Under the pieces are notes generated by a model. It was not told the origin of the DNA and searched no databases. It was given only the letters and a program-made list of their open reading frames with translations. Source: Vandiemenella viatica (Eukaryota > Arthropoda > Insecta > Orthoptera > Morabidae). From it: a stretch of DNA of 64,000 nt. Shown one piece after another: positions 1 through 11,165 of this stretch; positions within the stretch are counted from its first letter, which is position 1; the number at the start of each line of letters is the position of its first letter. Location: the NCBI GenBank assembly GCA_031002005.1, contig CM061921.1, positions 144,183,283 through 144,247,282 of the forward strand, read 5' to 3'. A program made the translations under genes and the position numbers.

Positions 1-378
1 ACATTTTCTTAACTCAAATTCCACAAAAATGTGAAATTTTTTTAAAGTCTAGATACCAAGAGATAATCAAAGTTTGAATAAGACATAACAACATGAATTG
101 AAACTAAGGAATTGTTGTTTTTCAGCTGGTAATAAATTATGAGGACTGAAAATTCAGCAACAGCATTAGAATCTTTTAAGTTAGTTTCATGTTACTACTT
201 TCATGCTCTACGAATAATATAACCCTAATGATCTTCATTCCCTTGTTGGAACATCTCTGAGAACAAAACGAGTCGTTTAAAGCGAACGTTCACAACTAGG
301 AGAAGCCACAACAGTGCACTATCTACCAGCCACCGTGATTCCTTTCACTAGCTTTATTTATTACCTGAATAATAAGAA

Positions 379-560
379 CTAGCTAATACCTGCGACTTCG
401 TACGCGTGGATTAAGAATTTCTTTGCCAGAATTCAATATAGAAATTTGTTGGTAACAATGGATTGGTCCCAAAAACACCGAGTCGGCATAATATGACAGG
501 AAAGCCATCACTACAGTATATCATTCTACCGTGGAACCTGTCTCTTGAAGTAAATCAATT
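379..560 (-). mobile_element. Helitron-like element, 3' end
   Basis: Read on the minus strand, this segment ends in CTAG followed by T at position 379. A short hairpin, CGCG-TACGAAGT-CGC(A), lies about ten bases before the end. A CTAG terminus with a nearby subterminal hairpin and insertion before T is the Helitron signature. The same block recurs on the plus strand at 36470-36743, sharing GTCATATTATGCCGAC and the hairpin, so it is a dispersed family. No helicase frame is present, so this copy is non-autonomous. The 5' boundary is not resolved. Confidence 0.55.
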
Positions 561-599
561 TTCAACATATTTAAAAACAGAAAAACGAACTAGGTGAGG

Positions 600-1224
600 A
601 GGGTGGGGGGGGGGGGTATTAACTAAGGGCAACTTTATTTCAGCTTGGTCTTTTCTTCTTTCTTCAGCATGAGCATCCGATTCTTGGGTTCTAATAACTT
701 TAGCTGCTCGTGCTCTGCTAGAGCTACAACTGGGGCCAGTTTACGCCCGCAAGGTATATCAAAAAGAAGGCAAAATAAACTGGTGCCAGAAACATTTAAG
801 CAGACACAAAGTAATAGTACAGAGAAAATCGACATCTATACTAAATAATACGTTTTTTCTCTAATCGAAATTTATTAACAAATTATACACTAACATAATG
901 CGCGAGAAGCTCTGACTGAGCAACTGATGTAACATTACAGACTAACACACGCATCCGTCTGTTTGTCACCATTCGATAAGTTCTCAAAATTTCGTGACTA
1001 CAACTGTTAATCATACCAAAAAAATAAAAATATCCTGTGCCCTCCCTACAGATTTTCTTGTCAAATTCCGTCAATATTGGTACAGGCATTTAGTCATCAA
1101 AACGTAACTAAAAGACAGAGACTTAATTGCGCATTTATAGTATTATTACTGCAGATCACACACACACCGACTGCAAATCACCACTGAGGGATCAATATAA
1201 CGTAAAAAATGTACACCTACATCA
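600..1224. other. No recognised feature
   Basis: AT-rich sequence with a run of 12 G at 605-616. The short open frames on both strands overlap, lack recognisable motifs and look like chance. Confidence 0.5.
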
Positions 1225-1440
1225 TTGCAAGACTACCAACGATTTGCCTCGCATTGCACCCCTAAATTTGTGATATCTACAGTTTAACATTCAATCCGAA
1301 TAACCGACGGTCCAGGCTTGACTCTTACGATCAAAAACAATTTTTAAAAATCTTTGCCTCCACGGAGATTTGAAGCGGAGACCACGTCCCAAACATTAGT
1401 ATGCAAGCGCTTTAACCACTGAACCTCCTGTCCGCTACAC
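1225..1440 (-). mobile_element. tRNA-derived SINE (family D here)
   Basis: On the minus strand the segment starts with a tRNA-like head containing an A-box-like TTCAGTGGTTAAAGCG and a degenerate B box near CTTCAAATCTC. A body with GTCAAGCCT follows, and later AAATCGTTGGTAGTC. A related arrangement lies on the plus strand at 36230-36410, with a tRNA-like head, then GTCAAGCCT and AAATCTTTGGCGATAG. Both copies are old and lack a clear tail or target duplication. Confidence 0.45.
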
Positions 1441-2049
1441 GGAAAAACAGTACAGAGGCCTCCATATCCAACGCGTCTGTCTATCGCCGTTCAGTAATTT
1501 TATAAGACAACATGTATTATTTATACAGATAATTTTTCAACCAAATATAGACAGAATTTTTCTCCTCGTTTCAAAGGATAAGTGTGCAAAGTTTCATCGA
1601 GATCGAATGAAAACTGTGGATTTGTATGAAGGATAAACAAACCAACAAACATATATATATATATATATTTATATATATACATTCATGTTTATATATATAG
1701 ATTCTCATCGTTGCTGTTACTACTCAGATGCTGCCGCTGACTGCAAATTTTAACGTGCTTCCAGTTTTTCTCTAATTAATTCCATTTCAGATTTGTACGT
1801 GAAAAATGTGCGAGAATACAAAGACATACAACGATACGTTTTGTGATTGTATCCTCTGTCTCGTAATTTCAGTGTCAGATAGATTACATTGTTTGTTCTT
1901 AAATGCCAGTTACAAATTACTGACTAAATATCGAATGAAGTCTGAGGTTTTGGTGAGTAGAATACCAACCAAACTTCACATTTTGTACGAGGCTCTAGCG
2001 AACGAGCGATTCCCGGTATAAGGAAGCACCTATTGCTTGCCAACGATAA
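1441..2049. repeat. Unassigned repeat-like DNA with TA microsatellite
   Basis: Positions 1570-1650 contain a phrase (TTTCATCGAGATCGAATG, then ACAAACCAACAAACA) that resembles 3' tails of RTE-like retroelements in invertebrates. It is followed directly by a (TA)n tract at about 1651-1690. The rest, to 2049, shows no recognisable coding signal. Confidence 0.3.
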
Positions 2050-2640
2050 CCTGAATGGATGACGGAAGAGGAGTGGAAAGTGGTTCGGGGAACCCTGCGG
2101 CCCTTAAAGGAGAATGAATCAGAAATGGTCGATGGCAAAGGGAACTAGTGACCATATAACTCTCTGACTAAATTAGGGCCGATGGCTTCTTCCCGGGTAA
2201 AATATTCCAGAGGTAAAATAGCCTCCCGTCGGATCTCCAGAAGGCGCACGCTCAGAAAGGAGAAATAAAAAATGATAGAAACCGCTCTGAGCTTGGAACG
2301 TTAGGAGTCCGAGAACTTAGAAAGCGATTTGAAATGACTTCAATTTGAAGTTGGCGGAAATAATGGAATGCCGCGCAGTATATCTGATTTGGGCAATATA
2401 AATTAATTAACAGATATACTTTCGACGGGGTGAGTGGTGTGGGATTTATGATGAACAAGGGAGTAGGAAAACGGCTGAACTGTTATAAACAGTTTAAGGA
2501 CAGAATTATTTTGGATAAGAATGCAATACATATTAACACAAATGTACTTATCGAATTGATAAGAATAAGATAGAGGGAATTTACACCAATTACAATATAT
2601 CAAAGGAAAGAAAATTTAGTTGCCATAGGTAATTAGACTG
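2050..2640 (+). pseudogene. Decayed non-LTR retrotransposon, endonuclease region
   Basis: The conceptual plus-strand translation is broken by stops and frameshifts. It retains a run reading GVGFMMNKGVGKRLNCYKQF followed by KDRIIL (about 2430-2510). This matches the conserved stretch of the APE-type endonuclease domain of non-LTR retrotransposons, where a GVGFLL-like strand precedes an S/DRII strand. A degraded AWNVRSL-like start lies near 2300. The region upstream (2050-2250) reads like the untranslated leader of the same class of element. No reverse transcriptase follows, so this is an internal or 3'-truncated fragment. Clade assignment is not possible from this piece. Confidence 0.5.
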
Positions 2641-2644
2641 CGGT

Positions 2645-3350
2645 GTTTTTCGGTCATTTCGATCTACGTAAACGAAATAAGCAGAGGAGAAAGCTGCCAA
2701 TAATACAACCCAGTAACACAGAATTTTTTAAGCAGAAAATCATTCTGTAGAACTATGTTCAGATTTAGATTCCTAATTCTAGGAACATTAGCCGTCGTAG
2801 ATGGCATTGGTCCGTTGAGGACACTGATCTAACTAACTGTACGTACCTTGAATGCTTTCAAAGGTGTAACAAGTTTTTTTCTAATAAATATCTGCAACAA
2901 AAATATAGATACCACAAGACAAGTTAACCCATGCAACAAGCCGGACACGAATCGGAGTACCTTGCGAAGTGAGTGTGACGCAATGGCCAAGTTATACGTT
3001 AATCATATTAAGCATACAAAGATTCTGATGTCTACAAAGTTGCATTATGTTTCACGTGAAATAAACTGTAAAATATTTCCGATAAAATTTCTACCTTTTT
3101 GATGATCTGAAAGGATTTTCAATGGATGTAACAACTCATGGTGAGAGCTTGATAGGGAAGCCTCAGTGAAATAGAAAATTTGGCCATTCATTGGGAACAA
3201 GTAAAAGGACTGTTAACTATATATGAGACGAGATTCATAAATTGCGAATCGGAACAAGGTATCAGATTGCATGACAGAATTCTACGAACAGTCTCCTTCG
3301 TCTTCCCAATCCTGGATCAAAAGTAGTTAATGATTTCTTCTTATTAAGCC
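2645..3350. other. No recognised feature
   Basis: AT-rich DNA. An 84-codon open frame at 2848-3102 has no motif and no sign of coding constraint. Confidence 0.5.
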
Positions 3351-3351
3351 G

Positions 3352-3480
3352 CATTCCCACGGCGCGTGGTGGGCAGTACGCGCCTTTCATCTTCTACCGC
3401 CTGGCGGTGGGTTGAGGCGCGCCGTCCCTGCTAGCATATGCGGCAAACATGAAAGGCGTCCACTACCACGCGCCGAGGTA
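3352..3480. mobile_element. GC-rich hairpin, possible MITE
   Basis: GGCGCGTGGTGGGCAGTA...GCGCCTTTCAT at about 3361-3391 is inverted at about 3449-3476 as ATGAAAGGCG...CACTACCACGCGCC. The loop between them is about 60 bp. The inverted ends and the high GC content against an AT-rich background suggest a small hairpin MITE. I see no certain target duplication. Confidence 0.35.
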
Positions 3481-3639
3481 GGCGATTACTATGGGGATAT
3501 TTACCCTCCATGGCAACGTCTGGGAAGGTGAACTGGGATGGTTTCCCGTTGCTTCCCTAGTGTGACAGTGGTTGTAAGTGTTGTTGTAAGTGTGGATGAT
3601 TGTGATGGTGTGAGTGTTCAATGTAGAGTTTTAGATGAA

Positions 3640-3950
3640 AAAAAGGGAAAGGGTTAACTGTTCCGTAAGACAGCAAGCTTAACGTCCCGAGCCGACGAAC
3701 GAATCACCATCAATAGAGTCGTATGCCCTTACTCCATACGCATTGCGGAGAGGTTTAGAATTGAACTCAGGACTTTGTTCCCCAATCTGCTGATTCTGAA
3801 TTTTGCACCATTACCTCCCAACCCTGATGGCCAGTCCTGGTGATACAAATTTCTGCCACCACCACCAGGATTCGAATCAGCTAACCCCATGTCAGCGGCG
3901 ACAGAATAACAGTGCTGCAATCAACTGAGGCAACGGGGCTGGCTTGGTAA
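3640..3950 (-). mobile_element. Dispersed repeat, SINE-like (family F here)
   Basis: Positions 3690-3880 match 31225-31440 (same orientation) and, inverted, 42440-42560. Shared landmarks are CTCCATACNCATTGCGGAG, a GACGTTAAGC phrase and a CACCAT...AACCAGCTAACNCC stretch. Three copies in 64 kb show a dispersed repeat. A tRNA-like head is not obvious, so SINE status is tentative. Confidence 0.45.
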
Positions 3951-3959
3951 TAACTGTGT

Positions 3960-5130
3960 GATAGTAATAAAAATTTTATACATTAAAAAGTGCAAACCAA
4001 AAGGGCGAATAATGAATATAGCGAGAAAAGAAATGAGTTAAGGAAAAAAATAGATAAATAGACAAAAAGAACTGTGCATCACATTTGTGAGTAACGGTTA
4101 AAAATCTTCGTTACGTAAGAAATTTCATGCCACAGTTTAGTGATATGAAATTATAAAATTTTGTTCAAGTTGGATACGCTAGTAATAAATGTGTGCTTAG
4201 AAGGGATGGGCTCGCGAACTTGGAAGTACTGAGTAAGGCGACGGTGACACACAATAAAACATTGTAAGACAACTGAAGACCTATGGTCAGTTCATGGGAG
4301 CCGACTGTAAACAGTAAGTTTCAGAGAATCGCCAATTCTGGTCAGTGGACTAGAGTTCACACTTTTAAACCATCAACAAATATAATTCAAATTGCGGAAA
4401 AAGTTACAATTTTCGCAGACAAAGGGTAACACTTAATACCCTCTTTTAGATTACTCTACATCTTTCTCAGGAACATGAAAGTCGGCATGACAAGCAAAAA
4501 ATAATTAAAAGTATTCTCTTAACGCAATGTTTAAGCTGATGGCAATCAGCTTTTTGAAGACTTTACGGTAACCCAGAAACCATGTCATTAGCAAACCACA
4601 AAACTCGCCCCAAACAGGCAAGCAGCAAACTAAATCAATAAGTGATGTAGTAGCAGAGAAATGCCTCAAGTTCACACCTGTAGTGATGCATAGTGTGATC
4701 CATTTCTATAGCTCTCATTGTGCAACACCAACTATCCAGTTAAAAATAATGGATAACCTAAGTCACTTCCGTCCGATGTCGACAGGAAAGTTCCTTCGAG
4801 AAGCAATTTCCGTAGCAAACTTTATCCAGAGTGCAGGAACTAAGAAAAAGATGATTTTTTTTTCTCATCGGGATTTATGACTTGTTGACATCGTGGTCAT
4901 TAGAACTTGGAGAGGATGGCAGACAACGAACACGAAAGAAATAGGCTAAGGTCTTTCTAAAGGAAAAATTCCGTGGTGGCTGCGGCGGCGATCGAATGTG
5001 CATTGCTCCCAGATGCAAACTGAACTTCACTCGCCAGCATGAGCTAATCTCTTGTCAATGTGTACCAATCACCCAGCGCATAGCCAGTCCTTTTAACAAT
5101 TCAGCTAGCCAAGTTGTGAAGTAGTTTCAT
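3960..5130. other. No recognised feature
   Basis: About 1.2 kb of AT-rich DNA. Short open frames on both strands carry no motif. Confidence 0.5.
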
Positions 5131-5139
5131 TCTTTCCAA

Positions 5140-6790
5140 GATTACATGTTGATTTTGTATCTATGAAAAATCAAGATATATATATATATATTAATTGCGG
5201 AAAAGCCCATTAGAACTACGCAAAGTACATAAAATGTTATTTTGTTTTGTTTTTTTGCTTTCATTTGTGCCAATATTTCCTTCATACGCTTGCTGTGGTC
5301 TTCTTTTCTCTCATCAGATTATGTGGTTCCAGTTGTTTTCCTCCTGTTAACTTGTGATTTTTGGATCTGAATGTCTCTGGTTTCTATTTCCTTTGGAGTG
5401 GTTCCTACTAATCTGAGGTCTTTCTTGATTTCGTCAATGCATTTTATTGCATTTAATATTGTTTTACTTAGGATTTCGTGGAATTTAGCTGTTTGCCTTG
5501 TGAGTCTGTCATGATTCATTTTTTTAATGTGCCTGGAAAATTTTAGTCTGCCTTATTTAATATCGCTGTGAATGTAGGTATATTGTAAGATTTCGTGTCT
5601 ACGTCTGAGCCTTTATTGGTTTCCTGTGAGTTTCTGGCCCAAAAATTTCCTTATACAGGGTGTTTCAAAAATGACCGGTATATTTGAAAAAAAAACTAAA
5701 CGGGCAGCGATAGAAATACACCGTTTGTTGCAATATGCTTGGGACAACAGTAAATTTTCAGGCAGACAAACTTTCTAAATTAGTTACAATTTTCAACAAC
5801 AGATGGCGCTGCAGTCTGGAAAAATCTAAAGTACTATTTTTTCACAGCAAACTTGCAATCTGTGAACAGCACACGCTTACAGCAGAAAGACGACTTACAG
5901 AATGGCGAACTCACAGACTGCGTTTACTTCTGTATCTTTCAAATCGCCTGCAGCGCCATCTGTTGTTGAAAATTGTAACTAATTTCGAAAGTTTGTCTGC
6001 CTGAAAATTTACTGTTGTCCCAAGCATATTGCAAGAAACGGTGTATTTATATCGCTGCCCGTTTAGCTTTTATTGATTTTTCAAATATACCGGTAATTTT
6101 TGAAACATCCGGTAACTTAGCATTCATTTTTTCAACGATTTTTATATGTGTTTTTCTATTCAAAATGAGTGTTTTTGATTCGTAGAGAGATTCTGGTTTA
6201 ATGTGTCTGTTTTGTGTGTTTGGAAACATTTTTTGTTGTAGATGTTTTGTGTTTAGCAATACGCTGTTTCCATTTTTTGACATCTAATTTCATTGGCTTT
6301 TGTTTCAATTCCGTTTCCGTGGATATACTTGAAGTAGGGACTCGTTTGATTTTCCCATATTTTGTTTCCATGTATTTTGTTATTTTATGGTTGTAGGTCT
6401 TAAATCATGTTTTGAAAAATGAAACCTGTACTTAAATTTTCTCCTCTGTTTCCTTCAGGAGTTCCATCTATATTTGGGTATTGCAATGTCACGGGTACAG
6501 ATTGCTATGTCGTCTGCAAATCCTAGACGATGTATTTTTATTTTTCCTCTGCCTAATGTGATTGGTTGGTTAATTTTAAGGATTTGTTTTTGTTTCCGCC
6601 ATTATTTAATTTCTTTATCGACTATGCAGTTGAAAACTGTTTTAATAATGAAGGGTTCTTACAATTCCTCGAAGAAATTCATTTTAGACTTTGTATATGC
6701 TAGTGTTTGTTTTATTAAAGCAAGAGTTTTAGGTCTAATATCTGGAATAGAGAATTGTGATCAACAGAGTAATATGTTGAAATGAATTCT
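5140..6790 (-). pseudogene. Decayed LINE reverse transcriptase, interrupted by a MITE
   Basis: The minus strand, read from about 6785 downwards, gives a broken reverse transcriptase. INQPITLGRGKIKIHRLGFADD is seen around 6490-6600, with the catalytic F-A-D-D. Further on come IKPESLYESKTLILNRK (about 6160-6210) and DEIKKDLRLVGTTPKEIETRD (about 5370-5440). These match the C-terminal region typical of a large class of insect non-LTR retrotransposons. Multiple stops and frameshifts make it dead. The reading resumes on both sides of the MITE at 5656-6112, showing that the MITE inserted after the LINE. The exact clade is uncertain. Confidence 0.65.
5656..6112. mobile_element. Palindromic MITE with TA duplication
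   Basis: The left arm starts CAGGGTGTTTCAAAAATGAC and the right arm ends as its inverse, GAAACATCCGG. The arms of about 160 bp are inverted and very similar, both running inward to an ATGGCGCTGCAG motif (about 5803-5815 and, inverted, 5950-5963). The loop is about 130 bp. TA flanks both ends (5654-5655 and 6113-6114), consistent with a Tc1/mariner-type target duplication. It encodes no transposase. It sits inside the LINE remnant, which dates it as younger. Confidence 0.7.
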
Positions 6791-6799
6791 TCACGTGAG

Positions 6800-7010
6800 T
6801 TCAGCCGGATAGCGTCGTAAAATAACAACTTTTCGACACACTAGTTTGTGATTTCAGGTAATAATATCTGAAGTAATAGACCTGATGAAGACAACCGAGC
6901 GGGTTGTCGGAACGTTGTCATTTGACGACGCTAACCGGCTGAACTCCTGTAAACAATTCATTTCATCAATACGCCAGGAAAGTCTCCATTCGAGTAATTT
7001 TTTTTTTTTT
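6800..7010. ncRNA. Foldback repeat with hammerhead-like motif
   Basis: GTTCAGCCGG near 6804-6813 is inverted as CCGGCTGAAC at 6936-6945. On the plus strand at 6882-6912 lies CTGATGA, one A, a 7-bp stem (GACAACC with GGTTGTC), then GGAA. After this, CGTTGTC pairs with GACGACG and is followed by CTA at 6931-6933. That is the layout of a hammerhead ribozyme: CUGANGA, stem II, GAAA, stem III, NUH. It departs by GGAA instead of GAAA and by one extra base before stem II. A degenerate inverted copy occupies the left arm. A T-run (about 7000-7011) follows, after the tail ATACGCCAGGAAAGTC also seen at 16143-16310 and 57790-57947. Confidence 0.4.
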
Positions 7011-7084
7011 TAATTGACAAATGAGCAGACGAAACTATTGCTATATATTTGTTTGTGTGTATGTGTGTTCCTCAATATATAGGA

Positions 7085-7205
7085 AACACAAGACGGACAT
7101 AGCACTTAATTAAAACTACCCATGTCCAAAGCCGGACTCGAACCGACTACACACACAACGCGAAGCAACCACGGAAGGTGGGGGGGAGGGGTAATCGGAA
7201 TAGCC
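7085..7205 (-). mobile_element. SINE family B, 5' part
   Basis: On the minus strand the tRNA-like head contains GGTTCGAGTCCGGC, then CATGGGTAGTTTTAATTAAG and GTGCTATGTCC. This matches the intact copies at 25851-26087 and 35591-35803. The 3' portion is missing. Confidence 0.6.
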
Positions 7206-7389
7206 GACGCCGCGTTTCGGAAGCAAAATATTTGAGGTAATGCATTCGCTATCGACGTGGTCGTAGTGCCCTGTATAACATAAGGAGCGAATAGCGAACA
7301 AGTTTGTGCGACACATCTTGTCCTCGTCATATTTGCTGAGTGGCAACTTACTCTAAATTGTAAAAAGTGCAAGACAATGAGCATAACTA

Positions 7390-8062
7390 ACAAAAAGAAT
7401 CCGATTGTTCAGAAATACGAGGTAAACAGTTCAGTTATTGATATGGTCGATTCTATGAAATATTTGGTAGTAACAGTACAAAGGAACATGAATGGGACGT
7501 ACACATTAATTTGTTAATAGGTAGAGAAAATTCTAGGCTGCGATTCATAGGTCGAATCTTGAAAAATTGTAATGAACAAAGGAGATAGCGTACAAATCTC
7601 TTGTGCGTCCACATTTGGATTATTGTTGTGCCATTTGGGACCCGTTTCGTAAGGGATTGATCGAAAGTATAGAGAAAGTACAGAGAAGAGCCGCTCGATT
7701 CGTGACCGCTTGATACAGTCCTTATGAAAGCGTCACAGAACTGATTAGTAGATTAGGTTGGAAGTCTCTGGTAGATAGACGACACACGTTTCGTTTAAAC
7801 TTATTGGAAAACATGCGTACTACCACTTTCACTTTTGAGTGTAGTGAAATACTTCTTCCACCAACCTATTTGAGTCGGAAGGACAGGAAAGATAAAATTA
7901 GAGAAATAAGGTGCCGGACTGATTCTTATATGAATTCTTTTTTCCCTCGTACCATTAGGGATTGGAATGCACAGCAAAGAGATTAGCTTTGGTGCTGAGC
8001 ACCCTCTGCCAAGCACAATTTTGTGAATTGCAGAGTATATATGTAGATATGTAGATGTAGAT
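7390..8062 (+). pseudogene. LINE 3' end (family 1), decayed reverse transcriptase C-terminus
   Basis: This is the same sequence family as 28115-28795 and, inverted, 39590-40500. Recognisable pieces of the plus-strand translation are a VDSMKYLVVTVQ-like strand, LVRPHLDYCCAIWDP near 7600-7650, and a C-terminal YMNSFFPRTIRDWN near 7930-7975. Frameshifts break it. The 3' end carries GCACCCTCTGCCA, a GTGAATTGCAGAGTATA block and then a (TAGATG)n-type tail to about 8062. It is a 5'-truncated, dead copy. The reverse transcriptase C-terminal style suits the Jockey/CR1 group, but the clade is not proven. Confidence 0.7.
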
Positions 8063-8064
8063 TT

Positions 8065-9038
8065 AGAAGGCAACTCTCAGATGACTCCGCTAATTCTGTT
8101 TGAACAGCGCGCCCTCTTCACTGGCAGAAATTAAGACATATTTTTGCGTTTTTAGCAGAAATAGTCATTCGAGAAAACGTATGTTTTCAACACAGCTTTT
8201 CTCGTAAGTGACATTTATACTGAAACTAGAACATAAATAATAATTGGTCTGAGTAGATGTATGGTAAAAAGAAGCAAAAAAAAAAAAAGGGACTGTGAAA
8301 GTGCTATGATAAAGACTTCATGCGTGGATTGGTGACATCTCCCACAACATTCAAGTGATTTCCGAAGATGAGGTGGCGTATTAAGAGTCAAGCATAAGTT
8401 CATTTGCAACAGTTTTTAAGAAACGGTTGGTACATACTTGAAAACATATACATCGACATTAATTTAATACGCTGCAAGTCAGCGTGCGTCCTATATCAGA
8501 AATGGACCTGTAATCTCTCCACAATACACGCAAGAGAGACTGCAATGGTAATTTGAGCCAATGTTTCACAGTTGTCCTCAAAGTTCGGGCGAGCGAAGCA
8601 CTGCGTGTTCCAACCCCTGTTGTGAGGAGACAGCCACTTAATCAGATTAGAGCCAGCAGTAACTAAAACACACTGCACACTTAATGTCACACAAGACAGA
8701 GGAGTCGTCCGGAGAATTTCCGATTTTCAGTTGTTTAGTTACTCTGCTACATTTACTTTTTAATTCAACGTAAATATCCATCAAATTTTAACTTCCCTCT
8801 ATGGGGAATAAAGTCCAGTTCCCTAACACAATCACAACGTCAATATATTCTCAGGGACCTTAATAAGCGTTGCATATGTCTGAGAAGTCAGTTAGCTCTG
8901 GACAAAAGTGGACTAATTAGAATTAACTTTTCATGGAAGCGAGTATTTTACGACACATACACGTCTCGCATCTCAAACGCCACATCAATCTATGTTCCAA
9001 CCAATTGCCTTTGCTGTGAATTTCGCAGTTGACATACT
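8065..9038. other. No recognised feature
   Basis: About 1 kb of AT-rich sequence with an A-run near 8276-8288. No motif was found in any frame. Confidence 0.5.
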
Positions 9039-9039
9039 A

Positions 9040-10137
9040 CTTTTATCAGCCAAAACATTATGACCACGTACTTACTAGAATATTGGACCACCTTTCGAAC
9101 GCAATACGGCAGCGATTCGGAGTAGCATGGATTCTACAAGTCAACAGGGATATCTGACACCAGATTTCTAAGCACAGGTCACGAAATTCCTTAAATTACG
9201 GGCTAGCGGTTTGTGGGTGCGGCCTCTGGGAACGAGCATCTCGGAAACGGAGAGGCTGGTCAGCTGTTCGAGTGCTACTGTAGTGAGTATCTATGGAATG
9301 TGTTTGAATGACGGTGAAACCACGAGTTTTTTTTTTATCTTACGGCTTTACGCCTCGTTGACGACTAAGGTCATTAGAGGCGGGATGGGACTGAGGACAA
9401 GGAAAGGGAAGGAATTCGGCCATGGCCTTTTTGAAGGAAGCATCCCGGCATTCACCTGGAGTGATTTGGGAAAACCATAGAAAACCCAAATCTGGATTCC
9501 CGGACGGGGATTCGAACCCGCGTCCTCCCGAATGCGAGGCCAGAAAATTAACCGTTCACCCACCACACTCGGGCCACGAGTAGGCGACTATGTGGTGGAC
9601 ACCCACACCACATCACAGAACGTGGAGGTCGGAGGTTGCCCGCTTTGTAGAGCAGGATAGTGAGTGATCTGTGGCAGAATCGCGATTCTTGTGCTCGGAA
9701 ACACTTCTGGAAGCACCAGAATTGTACTCTTCCGTTAGATCTGCCACAGATCACCCCCTATCCTGCTTTACACAGCGGGAAAACCTCCGACCTCCACATA
9801 CTGTGATATAACGTGCGTCTCCACCACATTGTCGCCTACTCGTGGTTTCACCTTCCTTCATACACTTTCCATACAGGTAGATGCTCACTACAGTAGCACG
9901 CGAACAGCCAACCAGTTTCTCCGAGATGCTCGTTCCCAGTACCGCGCGCACAAACTGCTGGCCCGCAATTTAAGGGAATTTCGTGACCTGTGCGTAGAAA
10001 TTTGGTGTCAGATAGCTCTAAAAGTCTACCAAGGACTTGTAGAATCAATGCTACGTCGAACCACTGCTGTATTGCGTTGGAAAAGTGGACCAATATGCTA
10101 GTCAGTAGGTGGTCATAATGTTTTGGCAGATCAGTGT
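9040..10137. mobile_element. Palindromic Tc1-like derivative (N-terminal half duplicated)
   Basis: The terminus CAGCCAAAACATTATGACC at the left is mirrored by GGTCATAATGTTTTGGCAGA at the right. The two arms, about 405 bp each once the nested SINE (9332-9575) is removed, are inverted copies of one another. They meet around GATCTGTGGCAGA (about 9667) and CTGCCACAGATC (about 9742). Each arm carries the start of a Tc1-type transposase reading GTSISE...LVGCSRATVVSIY, a helix-turn-helix DNA-binding region. The catalytic half is absent. By eye the arms differ by many substitutions, so the palindrome is old. Related copy: 45388-45885. Confidence 0.7.
9332..9575 (-). mobile_element. SINE family A, nested in the Tc1 palindrome
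   Basis: On the minus strand this is a full-length tRNA-derived SINE. It has a head with an A-box-like GGTGGGTGAACGGTTAA and the B box GGTTCGAATCCC. The body runs through CCAAATCACTCCAGGTGAATG and the 3' end CGAGGCGTAAAGCC, ending in an A-tail (T-run at 9330-9337). The host sequence CCACGAGT occurs on both sides, giving a likely 8-bp target duplication. Family members are at 10640, 14738, 23205, 24340, 26757, 26943, 39975 and 49640. Confidence 0.85.
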
Positions 10138-10635
10138 GTCCATTTTAGTCCAGATATCACAGTCGGTTACAATACCCATGTTTCCCCGTACCATCTCTGC
10201 TGTGACATACTCCTCGATTACATTTCTTGTTTGTTTTTACAAGGGCCTAGTGATCTTGGGTGCCATGACAGCGGTAGCATAGGGACATTTGTGAAGGAGT
10301 GAACGAACGACAGAGACAAAAAGAAAAGCTTTGCAGAGTACCGACGGCGGAATTACATTAATCATAAAAAGGAATTGACTAAATAAAAGCCCAATTTCCT
10401 GAGCATTAGAAATCTAATTCTGATATTTCAACCACTGGTTTACAAGGGTAACGTCTTACGCTATCTCTTAATCATGGAACTGTGGCTGGATGATGAGCTG
10501 TAATGCTGAGGCCTAGCATTCTGGACAACTCAGATTTAAATTCTCGTCTGACCATCTGAATTCAGATTTTCCATGGTATTCATAAATCACTTCAGGCAAA
10601 GATCGCAATTCCTTCCTGTTTGTTGTTCCTGGTCC
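10138..10635. other. No recognised feature
   Basis: Mixed-composition DNA with no open frame or repeat that I can identify. Confidence 0.45.
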
Positions 10636-10639
10636 TCCA

Positions 10640-10895
10640 CTGTTTTCTTTGCTTCGGTCTTTACGCATCGTCGACGTAGAAGTCAATTGTCGCGGGAGAG
10701 GATGGTGAGGAAGGAACGGGAAGGAATTCGACCATGAATTTTTGAAGGAACCACCCTTGAATTCACCTTGAGTGATTTCTGAAAACCATGGAAAATCCGA
10801 ATCTAGATGCCGGTACAGAGATTCGAACCCACGTCCCCCTGATTGAGAGGCCAGAGCGTTACCGCTCATCCGCTACGCGCGGTCTCTTCCGCTTC
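10640..10895 (-). mobile_element. SINE family A, diverged copy
   Basis: The minus strand shows the head (GCGGATGAGCGGTAACGCTC, then GGGTTCGAATCTC), the core CAGAAATCACTCAAGGTGAA and the tail CGACGATGCGTAAAGACC. It is diverged from the better copies at 9332 and 24340. A 118-codon minus-strand open frame over it is a shadow of the SINE. Confidence 0.75.
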
Positions 10896-11039
10896 TAATG
10901 ACGTCCACTACTTCGACACGTAAAGCCCTAGAAGCTGCCATCATTGTGCGACTGAAATCTTCTCGTTCCTTGTTTCTGTAAATGTGTATTTTATTTTCTA
11001 CTCCTCTTTTTGTACCTGTCAACGCAGGTGACACATAAA

Positions 11040-11165
11040 TCACTTATCAACAGAAATCTGAATGACCGGTACGCCGAATATTTGAACCCACGACCAGTTT
11101 GGCGGAGTTTTGACGCGTTAAGCCAGAGTGCAGAGCTTTAACACCTGCAGCCATGTGACAGAAAA
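11040..11165 (-). mobile_element. Possible tRNA-like SINE head
   Basis: On the minus strand ATGGCTGCAGGTGTTAAAGC resembles an A-box region. GTCGTGGGTTCAAATATTC, about 45 bases downstream, resembles a B box. No second copy was noticed in the window, so this could be a chance match or a lone tRNA-derived fragment. Confidence 0.3.

Noticed and set aside
1790..2021. 71-codon plus-strand frame (MCENTKTYNDTFCDC) as a small secreted protein gene
   Set aside because: No cleavable signal peptide, no splice context and no repeat in the window; length is within chance expectation for this composition.
6474..6785. 103-codon plus-strand open frame with hydrophobic segments
   Set aside because: It is the antisense shadow of a LINE reverse transcriptase; the minus strand shows the FADD motif here.
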